64,000 nt of DNA, from IMG/VR virus record IMGVR_UViG_3300022752_002570, positions 17,862 through 81,861 of that record, one strand, 5' to 3'. The notes under the pieces were generated by a model. It made no database searches, was not told the DNA's origin, and saw nothing but the letters and a program-made list of their open reading frames with translations. Positions 54,150 to 63,000 of this stretch are shown here, piece after piece. The first letter of the stretch is position 1; every line of letters begins with the position of its first letter. The stretch comes from a virus. The position numbers and the translations under genes are program-made.

Positions 54150-55184
54150 ATGCCATTAGGATTTCCAAGTAACCCGTCTCCAGGAGATACTTATGTTATA
54201 GGCTCTACCACATATCAGTGGAATGGATCTGCATGGATTATCCAGTCGAGTCAAACATCTGTTTTAGCATCACAGGGTACTTTTACAGGTATTGTAACAA
54301 TAACAACTACAACTAACTCAACTAGTACAGATACCGGTGCTTTGATAGTCTACGGTGGTGTAGGTATAGGAAGAGATGTTAACATTGGAGGTACTTTAAC
54401 TGTCTATGGAAGCATTATTGGCATTGGTGTAGGTACTGCTATTTCAATTTCAACTGGTACATTTGATACAATTTTTGTAAGTTCGACAACAAATGCTATC
54501 AACACTCAATCAGGTGCGGTACAAGTCGTGGGAGGTGTTGGTATAGGCGGCGACGTATATGTTGGCGGAGTATTATATGCTGCGGGCGGAACAGTTTTAA
54601 CTACTGCCAGTTTCACCGCACAGTTAAATCAAGGTGATGATATTAGATTAGACGTTGTTACAGCCACAAATGTGGTCATTATCAATAATACAAGTACACT
54701 ACAGTCTGTGACCACTCGAGGATCAACAACAACTCAAAAGATCACAGTCCTAAATACCACTCAATCTACGTCAACTGATACTGGTGCCTTGGTGGTTTCT
54801 GGAGGAGTTGGTATAGGCGGAAGAATAAATGCTGAGTCAATTCGTATAGCAGATGCCGTTTTAGATTCTACTCAAACTTTGGTAAATACCACTAGTTCAA
54901 CAATTATAGATTCGTTTGATATTGGAGACTTTAGAAGTGCCAAATATCTAATACAGATCGATGAGGGAACTGGAGCAGGAGCGGATTTTGAACTTATAGA
55001 AATACTATTAGTTGGTGATAATAGCGGTAATGTATGGGCTACAGAATACGGTGTTGTTACTTCAAATGGTTATCTAGGGGACTTTAACGCTGAATATACA
55101 GGAACTACAGTGAGTTTATATTTTACAGCCTATGCAGCAACAAATAAAACCATAAAAGTTTTAAGAACTGGTATGGCGGCTTAA
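54150..55184 (+). CDS. Short fibre-type protein with GGVGIGxxxxxGG repeats
   Basis: A protein of 344 residues. It begins with a small domain FPSNPSPGDTYVIGSTTYQW common at phage fibre starts. Three repeats of the type TDTGALIVYGGVGIGRDVNI follow. The C-terminal domain of about 85 residues (FDIGDFRSAKYLIQIDEGTG ... KTIKVLRTGMAA) is related to the end of the next protein (1592 aa). It probably forms a trimeric rod with a shared tip or attachment domain. It lies 12 bases after and 11 before its neighbours, with SD AGAGGAA. Confidence 0.75.
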   Translation: MPLGFPSNPSPGDTYVIGSTTYQWNGSAWIIQSSQTSVLASQGTFTGIVTITTTTNSTSTDTGALIVYGGVGIGRDVNIGGTLTVYGSIIGIGVGTAISISTGTFDTIFVSSTTNAINTQSGAVQVVGGVGIGGDVYVGGVLYAAGGTVLTTASFTAQLNQGDDIRLDVVTATNVVIINNTSTLQSVTTRGSTTTQKITVLNTTQSTSTDTGALVVSGGVGIGGRINAESIRIADAVLDSTQTLVNTTSSTIIDSFDIGDFRSAKYLIQIDEGTGAGADFELIEILLVGDNSGNVWATEYGVVTSNGYLGDFNAEYTGTTVSLYFTAYAATNKTIKVLRTGMAA

Positions 55185-55195
55185 GGAACTAAGAG

Positions 55196-58100
55196 ATGTC
55201 ATTGACTTCAATTTCAAGAGATTTTTTTGTAAAGCAGGGTATAATAACCCTAGGACCTAGTGCAGTTACATCTAGTACAGGTAATACAGGTACCTTGCAG
55301 GTTGAAGGCGGTGCAGCAGTCAAATTAAATTTAATTGTAGGCTCAACAGCAAGTATATATGGTCCAACAAATTTATATAACGGCGTAACAATTTTAGGTG
55401 GTGCAGTTTTACCTGCTACCACTGCGACTTTTCTTAACGTAACAAATAATGCTAATATTGCTAACTTATTGGTTACAAATGTTTCTACCCTAACCAATCT
55501 AAATGTAAATGGTAATACATTTTTACAAGGTCTAACAGCGACTAGTGGTGCATTTACTACACTATCAGTCACCAATTTAGCAATTACGAATGTAAATGCT
55601 ACAAATTCTACAGCCAGTTTCTTTACAGTAGCCACTGGAACAGTCACTAGCCTATTAGATATCACATCTACTCTAAATGCTTCAAATACACAGACTGGTG
55701 CGCTTAGAGTAGCAGGTGGTGTGGGCATAGGGCAAGATGTTTATATAGGTGGTACACTTAGAGTCATTACCACTATAACAGGTGTTGCCTCAACCGCAAC
55801 ACATCTTGGTGACGGTCAAGACGGTTGGATTCCATATCAAACCTTTCCAGGTAGAACAGCATTTATTACCAATCACGCCAATGGTTATATTTTAACTTCA
55901 AATGGTACAACAGCAACTTTCCAACCTCCCAGTGGATTAAGTGCTGGTACTGCAAACACCGCATCAAATATTTCTGGCGGTCAACAGTTTTATATTCCCT
56001 ATCAAACCGGTGTAGGTTTAACCAGTTTCGAAGGTGAACTATCATATAACTATTTTAACAATACGTTTAGTACAACTAATATCACAGTTGTAGGCCAGGC
56101 TCAATCATATACCACAAATACAGGTGCTCTACAGGTTATTGGTGGTGTAGGCATCGGTAGTAATTTATATGTAGGCGGTAGTACCACAGTAACTAATTTC
56201 TTAGATGTACAATCAAATACAGAAAGTTCATCCACAAACACCGGTGCTCTAAGAGTTTGGGGTGGAGTTGGTATAGGTGGTAATTTAGTTGTCGGTGGTA
56301 TTAACACGGTCACAAATACCACAAATGCAACTACTACACAAACTGGCGCTCTACAGGTTCGTGGCGGTCTAGGCATTGGACAAAATGTCATAGTAGGTGG
56401 CACCCTTAAAACCACAGCAGCAGTTAATGCCAACAGCACAATTACAGGCGACCTTCAAATAGCAGGTGGTGCAGGTGTAGGTCAGAACTTATATGTAGGT
56501 GGCAATCTTAACCTTACTGGTTCAGAATCTATCACAAATACTACAAACGCAACCAATACAAATTCCGGTGCGCTAATTGTTGCAGGTGGCGCAGGTATTG
56601 GACAGAATTTATATGTAGGTGGCAATCTTAATCTTACTGGTCTTGGTGCAGTTACAAATACTACCAATGCCACATCAACAGGATCAGGTTCCCTACAAGT
56701 TGCAGGTGGTATCGGTGTAGGACAAAACATTGTTCTCGGTGGACAACTTAGAACTACTGGCGCTGTAAATGCTACCAGCACTATCACAGGCGATTTAAGA
56801 ATCGCTGGTGGTGCAGGAATAGGACAGGATCTGTATGTAGGTGGTAACCAATCAACAACAGGTAGAATCTACGCTAACAGCACGGAGCAAACCGCGAGTA
56901 CAACAACTGGGGCTCTTATTGTTGCAGGTGGAGCCTATGTTACTAAAGATCTTAATGTAGGACAGGCGGTTGACATTTTATCAACCGCCAGCAGTACAGG
57001 TACAGCAGCAGCAAATGCTCTTTATGTTGCAGGTGGTGTAGGTATAGACGGATCATTACTAGTTAATGGTAATACAGTATTCACTGCTGACGTATTGTTC
57101 CTAGGTACTTCTACAACAATCTTAAGTACAAACACATATATTACAGACAATATTGTTAGTATCCACTTTCCTAAAGTAGGTGGTACAAGTACACATGTTT
57201 GGGGAACAAACGATGGTTTAAATATTGGCCAAGTATATCATTACTATGATACACAAGATAGAGATGCGTTCTTAGGTAGAATAAACAGTTCTGGTTATTT
57301 AGAGTTCTATCAAGATGGTCTAATGTACGGTGATAACACCGTATACACAGGCACAACCTATGGTGTATTCAAGACTGGCGGTATTATACTGGCCTATACT
57401 TCAGCAACAGGAAACACGCTAACAGGTGCTCTTGTTGTTGCAGGTGGTGTAGGTATTGGACAGAACCTAGCAGTTGGTGGAGTGTTTACACTAACTGGTT
57501 ATGCGTCTTTGAATGATACATCTGCAGGTAACAGCACACAAACAGGTGCTCTAAGAGTTGCAGGAAGTGTAGGTATTGGACAGAATTTATTTGTGGGTGG
57601 AGTAGCAAGTATTTCTGGTGCAACTACTGTTACAAATACCACAAATGCAAGTACAACAAACACAGCAGCCTTAACCGTAGCAGGTGGTGTGGGCGTAGGT
57701 CAAGATCTAAGAGTTGGCGGCGACACAACACTAACAGGTGATCTAGCAATCAATGGTGGAGATCTTACATCCGGTGCTGCAACATTTAATCTACTAAACA
57801 GTGGTGTTACGACACTAAACTTAGCAGGTGCAGGCACAGCGATTACTATAGGTAATACCACAGGTCATACCGCAGTTCGTAATAAATTTACAGTTACAAA
57901 TACTACAAACGCCACAAGCACTCAAAGTGCTGCCTTAGTAGTTAATGGCGGACTTGCTGTAGGACAGGATTTACATATCGGCGGTGACATCTATGTTAAT
58001 TCTGTAGGCGGTAATCTTATTGGTGTTGCTACAACAGCAACAAATATAGAAGGCGGGGCAACTGGCAGTATTCCATATCAAACCAATCCTGGTGCAACAG

Positions 58101-59974
58101 CATTTATTCCTATTGGTTTGAATGGTCGTATACTTGTTTCAAATGGAACTACAGCGACCTGGGAATTACCCAGTGGCCTAAGTGCAGGAAGCGCAACCAC
58201 TGCTACAAATATAGCAGGAGGTGTTCAGTTCCAGATTCCTTATCAAACTGGACCTGGAGCAACTGCGTTTGAATCAGGCTTTGAATATTGGTATACAACT
58301 GATACACTTAGTGCAACAAATGTTTTATTAACAGGCGTTACTAACGCCACAAATACATCAAGTGGTGCTCTGCAGGTACGTGGAGGCGCAGGCATAGGTG
58401 GCGATCTATATGCTAGTCGCATACGTACAGTTTCAACCACAAATGCAACATCAACCACTACAGGAGAAATTGTAGTACAAGGTGGTGTTGGCATAGGTCA
58501 AAACCTATATGTTGGTGGTGGGCTTCAAGTAACAGGTAGATTTACATCTACAGGTATAGCAAATGTAACTAACACCACAGATGCGACCTCTACTTCATCA
58601 GGTGCTTTGATTGTTGCTGGCGGTGCGGGAATTGGTCAAAACCTATATGTTGGTGGTGGTATTCAGGTAACTGGATTAACCACTTTAACAAACACTGCAA
58701 ATGCTACCTCAACTGTAACAGGTGCTTTCCAAGTACTAGGTGGTGCGGGTATAGGCGGTGATTTATTTGTAAGCAGAATTAGAACCGTTAGTACCACAAA
58801 CGCTACAAGCACTTCTACTGGTGAAATAGTAGTTCAAGGCGGCGTTGGTATTGGACAGAATTTATTTGTAGGTGGAGATATTGATGTAAACGGTGGAGAT
58901 ATTACATCTACTCAAACTACATTTAACTTCTTAAATGCTAATGTTACAACAGCGAACCTATTAGGCGCAGCAACATCAATTACAATCGGTGCTAGTGGAT
59001 CAGGCGCTACAACAATGCGCCATGCATTTACTATAACAGATGTCACCCAAAGCGCATCTACTAATACTGGTGCTCTACAAGTGCGCGGCGGAGTGGGTAT
59101 ACATGGTAATCTAGTTGTTGCTGGTATTAACACTATAACAAATACCACCCAGGCTACAAATACCCAAAGTGGTGCTTTACAGGTCTACGGTGGAGTCGGA
59201 ATCGGATCGAACCTATTCGTAGGCGGGAATTTTAATTTAACTGGTGTTGGCACAATTGTTAATACAACCAATGCTGGTAATACTCTAAGCGGTGCATTAG
59301 TAGTCTATGGTGGAGCAGCAGTAGGCGGAAATGCTGTTATTGGACAAAGTGCTACCGTTACAAATAACTTATTTGTATTAGGAAATACTAATGCAGGTAC
59401 AACTCAAAGTGGTGCCTTCCAGGTAGTTGGCGGAGCAGGCATTGGACAAAACTTAGTAGTAGGTGGGGCTTCAACTCTAACAGGTATAGTTAGAATACTA
59501 GATGCTACAAATGCTGTAGCAACTAATGACGGAGCACTACGTATTACTGGTGGTATGGGTGTTATTAAAGACATTTATGCAGGTGGACTTATTACAGCAG
59601 GTGCAACACAGGCGGCTACCTCGGGCACAGTAGTTCCAGGATTCTTCTTTAATAACACACTGTTATCAAGTTTCACAAGTTTAGGTATTTCGTCAACAGC
59701 AACACAAAGTTTAGATAGTTTTAGTACCAGCACATACAGAAGTGCTAGATATTATGTTCAAATAGTACAGAGTAATAATATTCAAATTTCTGAGTTATCA
59801 ATTTTCCACGATGATACAACTGCATATATTAGTGAATATGGTATTTCTTATAATAATGGCCAATTAGGAACATTTGACGTTCAACTGGTTTCTCCTAACG
59901 TTACATTGCTATGGAATGCAAATAATTCTTCTGCTCATATAATTAAGGTATCAAGAATGGCAATAACTCGGTAA
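55196..59974 (+). CDS. Long repeat fibre protein (1592 aa)
   Basis: The protein is built largely of about 40-residue repeats with the consensus TNATSTxTGALxVxGGxGIGQ plus NLYVGG, from about residue 160 to 1480. Interspersed modules include two STATxxxGGxxGxIPYQTxPGxTAF units (about 195-300 and 940-1050). There is also a folded insert near 640-740 (TDNIVSIHFPKVGGTSTHVW, QDRDAFLGRINSSGYLEFYQ) typical of phage fibres. The C-terminal domain of about 85 residues (FSTSTYRSARYYVQI ... HIIKVSRMAITR) is homologous to that of the preceding protein. It is likely a long, trimeric tail fibre. Repeats at DNA level make it prone to length change. Confidence 0.82.
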   Translation: MSLTSISRDFFVKQGIITLGPSAVTSSTGNTGTLQVEGGAAVKLNLIVGSTASIYGPTNLYNGVTILGGAVLPATTATFLNVTNNANIANLLVTNVSTLTNLNVNGNTFLQGLTATSGAFTTLSVTNLAITNVNATNSTASFFTVATGTVTSLLDITSTLNASNTQTGALRVAGGVGIGQDVYIGGTLRVITTITGVASTATHLGDGQDGWIPYQTFPGRTAFITNHANGYILTSNGTTATFQPPSGLSAGTANTASNISGGQQFYIPYQTGVGLTSFEGELSYNYFNNTFSTTNITVVGQAQSYTTNTGALQVIGGVGIGSNLYVGGSTTVTNFLDVQSNTESSSTNTGALRVWGGVGIGGNLVVGGINTVTNTTNATTTQTGALQVRGGLGIGQNVIVGGTLKTTAAVNANSTITGDLQIAGGAGVGQNLYVGGNLNLTGSESITNTTNATNTNSGALIVAGGAGIGQNLYVGGNLNLTGLGAVTNTTNATSTGSGSLQVAGGIGVGQNIVLGGQLRTTGAVNATSTITGDLRIAGGAGIGQDLYVGGNQSTTGRIYANSTEQTASTTTGALIVAGGAYVTKDLNVGQAVDILSTASSTGTAAANALYVAGGVGIDGSLLVNGNTVFTADVLFLGTSTTILSTNTYITDNIVSIHFPKVGGTSTHVWGTNDGLNIGQVYHYYDTQDRDAFLGRINSSGYLEFYQDGLMYGDNTVYTGTTYGVFKTGGIILAYTSATGNTLTGALVVAGGVGIGQNLAVGGVFTLTGYASLNDTSAGNSTQTGALRVAGSVGIGQNLFVGGVASISGATTVTNTTNASTTNTAALTVAGGVGVGQDLRVGGDTTLTGDLAINGGDLTSGAATFNLLNSGVTTLNLAGAGTAITIGNTTGHTAVRNKFTVTNTTNATSTQSAALVVNGGLAVGQDLHIGGDIYVNSVGGNLIGVATTATNIEGGATGSIPYQTNPGATAFIPIGLNGRILVSNGTTATWELPSGLSAGSATTATNIAGGVQFQIPYQTGPGATAFESGFEYWYTTDTLSATNVLLTGVTNATNTSSGALQVRGGAGIGGDLYASRIRTVSTTNATSTTTGEIVVQGGVGIGQNLYVGGGLQVTGRFTSTGIANVTNTTDATSTSSGALIVAGGAGIGQNLYVGGGIQVTGLTTLTNTANATSTVTGAFQVLGGAGIGGDLFVSRIRTVSTTNATSTSTGEIVVQGGVGIGQNLFVGGDIDVNGGDITSTQTTFNFLNANVTTANLLGAATSITIGASGSGATTMRHAFTITDVTQSASTNTGALQVRGGVGIHGNLVVAGINTITNTTQATNTQSGALQVYGGVGIGSNLFVGGNFNLTGVGTIVNTTNAGNTLSGALVVYGGAAVGGNAVIGQSATVTNNLFVLGNTNAGTTQSGAFQVVGGAGIGQNLVVGGASTLTGIVRILDATNAVATNDGALRITGGMGVIKDIYAGGLITAGATQAATSGTVVPGFFFNNTLLSSFTSLGISSTATQSLDSFSTSTYRSARYYVQIVQSNNIQISELSIFHDDTTAYISEYGISYNNGQLGTFDVQLVSPNVTLLWNANNSSAHIIKVSRMAITR

Positions 59975-59982
59975 ACTAAATA
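59975..59982 (+). promoter_or_regulatory. Possible late-type box ACTAAATA
   Basis: ACTAAATA (two mismatches to TATAAATA) lies right after the stop of the 1592-aa gene and 25 bases before the next ATG. The same variant precedes the gene at 31029. Confidence 0.35.
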
Positions 59983-60007
59983 ACTCTATAGGTGGATAGG
60001 GAAACCC

Positions 60008-63000
60008 ATGGCAGTTAATGACTTTATCGTTAAAAATGGTCTGTTTGTCTCAACAACAGCCACAATTCTTGGAACAAGACAAGCAGTATCTACATCTACC
60101 GGCGCTTTAGTTGTCAAAGGGGGCGTCGGGATAGGGCAAGACCTATATGTAGGTGGTACAATTTATGGTTATGGTATACTTGCAGGGAGTGTATCTACCG
60201 CTACAAATTTAACAGGTGGCCTTGCAGGCCAAGTTCCTTATCAATCATCACCAGGGAATACAAGTTTCTTTGGTCCTGGAACAGCGGGAGATGTGCTAGT
60301 CAGCAACGGCAGTAGCGCCCCTAGTTATAATAATACCCTTACTTTAGCCAGTGTCACAAGTGCTACATCTACCGCCACTGGTGCCCTACAGGTACGTGGT
60401 GGTGCTGGAATTGGTCAAAATCTACATATCGGAACATTCCTAAATGTTCAAACCCAGTCAACTACTGCTACAATTAATGCCAAAGCAGGCAACGGTGCGG
60501 TTTGGGCAGAAGTTGCGGACTTTCAAGGCGGAAACGGCGGTAATGATAATTCCGGAGCCGTTGTTTATGTAAGAAATAACCTTTACGGTTCTGGACAAGG
60601 TGGTAAAATTTATGGCGGACGTTGGGGAACTAACGATCGAGGACTAAGACTAACTGGAGTTAGTTTTGATGGTACAGAAAACGCTTATATTCACCTTAAT
60701 AGCGAAGGCAGTCTAATTCAATTAAATGTAGGTGGAATTAACAGATTAAGTATTGCTGCTACTGGTGTTGTTACAATTTCTACTGTTACAAATGCGTCAA
60801 GTACATCAACTGGTGCTTTGGTTGTGAATGGCGGTGCTGGATTTGGGCAAGATGTTTTTATTGGTGGTGATCTAGCAGTAAACGGTGGTGATGTTACATC
60901 TAATGCTACAACATTTAATTTATTAAATGCTACCGTAACCACCTTAAACTTTGCAGGTGCGGGTACAAATATTACAATTGGTGCCGCTAGTGGCGCTACT
61001 ACAATTCGCAATGCAGTTACGCTTACAAATACCACAAATGCTACATCTACGCAAACAGGTGCTTTAGTTGTTACAGGTGGTGTTGGCATTGGACAAAACC
61101 TATATGTAGGTGGCGGCTTACGAGTCACAGGAAGATTTACTTCAACAGGTATTGCAGATATAACAAATACAACAGTAGCCACTAATACATTAAGTGGAGC
61201 ATTGGTCGTTGCAGGCGGAGTTGGTATAGGACAAGATTTGTGGGTTGGGGGGAATATCTACGGGTCAATTGCTGCAACAGTAAGCACTGCTACCAATGTT
61301 CAAACCCAACGAAACGCAAATGGTGGTACTTATTATCTAACCTTTGTTGATAGTGATAATGCTACACCTTTAGCCGAAGCATTATTTACAAGTTCTACAA
61401 TTTATTTTAGCCCTACCTCTGGATTAACAATTACAAATATTACTGCGTCGTCAACTACGCAGACAGGTGCTTTGGTTGTTTCTGGCGGTGCGGGAATTGG
61501 TCAAAACTTATATATAGGCGGAGATCTAGCAGTAAATGGCGGAGATATGACTTCTGCCGCTACTACATTTAATCTATTAAATTCAGGTGTTACAAGTTTA
61601 AACCTAGCAGGTGCAGGAACCGCTATTGTAATAGGAGCAACAACAGGCGCGACAACTATAAGAAACGCTGTTACTCTAACAAATACAACTAACGCTACTA
61701 GCACTCAAACAGGTGCCCTACAGGTATCCGGCGGTGCAGGTATTGGACAGAATCTATATGTAGGTGGTGGAGTTCAAGTTACTGGATTAACAACTGTAAC
61801 AAACACTACAAATGCAACCTCTACTTCATCAGGTGCTTTGATTGTTGCTGGCGGTGCTGGTATAGGTCAAAACCTATATGTTGGTGGAGGTGTTCAGGTT
61901 ACCGGATTAACCACAGTAACCAACACCACCAATGCAACCTCTACTTCATCAGGTGCATTAGTTATATCAGGTGGTGCGGGAATTGGTCAAAACCTATATG
62001 TTGGTGGAGGTGTTCAGGTTACCGGATTAACCACAGTAACCAACACCACCAATGCAACCTCTACTTCATCAGGTGCATTAGTTATATCAGGTGGTGTTGG
62101 CATAGGTCAAAACTTATATGTTGGTGGAGGTGTTCAGGTTACCGGATTAACCACAGTAACCAACACCACCAATGCAACCTCTACTTCATCAGGTGCTTTG
62201 ATTGTTGCTGGCGGTGCTGGTATAGGTCAAAACCTATATGTTGGTGGAGGTGTTCAGGTTACCGGATTAACCACAGTAACCAACACCACCAATGCAACCT
62301 CTACTTCGTCAGGAGCATTATTTATAGCAGGTGGTGTAGGTATTGGCGGAGACCTCTATGCTAGCCGTATTAGAACAGTCTCCACAACAAACGCAACATC
62401 TACTACCACTGGAGAAATCATAGTCCAGGGAGGCGTTGGTATTGGACAGAACCTATATGTAGGAGGACTAATTGTAGGAACAATTGCTGCAACAGTTTCA
62501 ACAGCCAGTCAATTAACTACAGTTCAACAGCCCATACCATCTACATATTATCTAACTTTTGTTGATAGTAATAATTCTACAGCCGGTTCGGAAACTTTCT
62601 ATACAAGTTCAACGATATACTTTAGTCCTGCCTCAGGCATGACAATAACCAATGCTACCGCAGCATCTTCAACTCAAACCGGTGCATTGACGGTTGCTGG
62701 CGGTGTGGGTATTGGACAGAATCTGTACGTTGGCGGACAAGAAAACAACAGTAATCTAACCAATGCTACTAGCACATCTACTGGAGCATTGACTGTTGCC
62801 GGTGGTGTGGGTATTGGACAGAATCTTTATGTAGGTGGTGGTGTTCAGGTAACAGGTAGATTCACATCTACAGGAATAGCAAATGTAACTAACACCACAG
62901 ATGCAATCTCTACTTCATCAGGTGCATTAGTTATATCAGGTGGTGTTGGCATAGGTCAAAACTTATATGTAGGCGGTGGAACAGTGCTTGTTGGTCTAAC

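Noticed and set aside
55189-61704. Several minus-strand Val/Pro-rich frames opposite the fibre repeats
   Set aside because: They are periodic shadows of the Gly-Gly-Val and Thr-Asn repeats. The plus-strand frames are continuous and coherent.
61741-62340. CRISPR-like array from regular repeats
   Set aside because: The repeats are in frame, coding, 120 bases long and directly adjoining, with no unique spacers.
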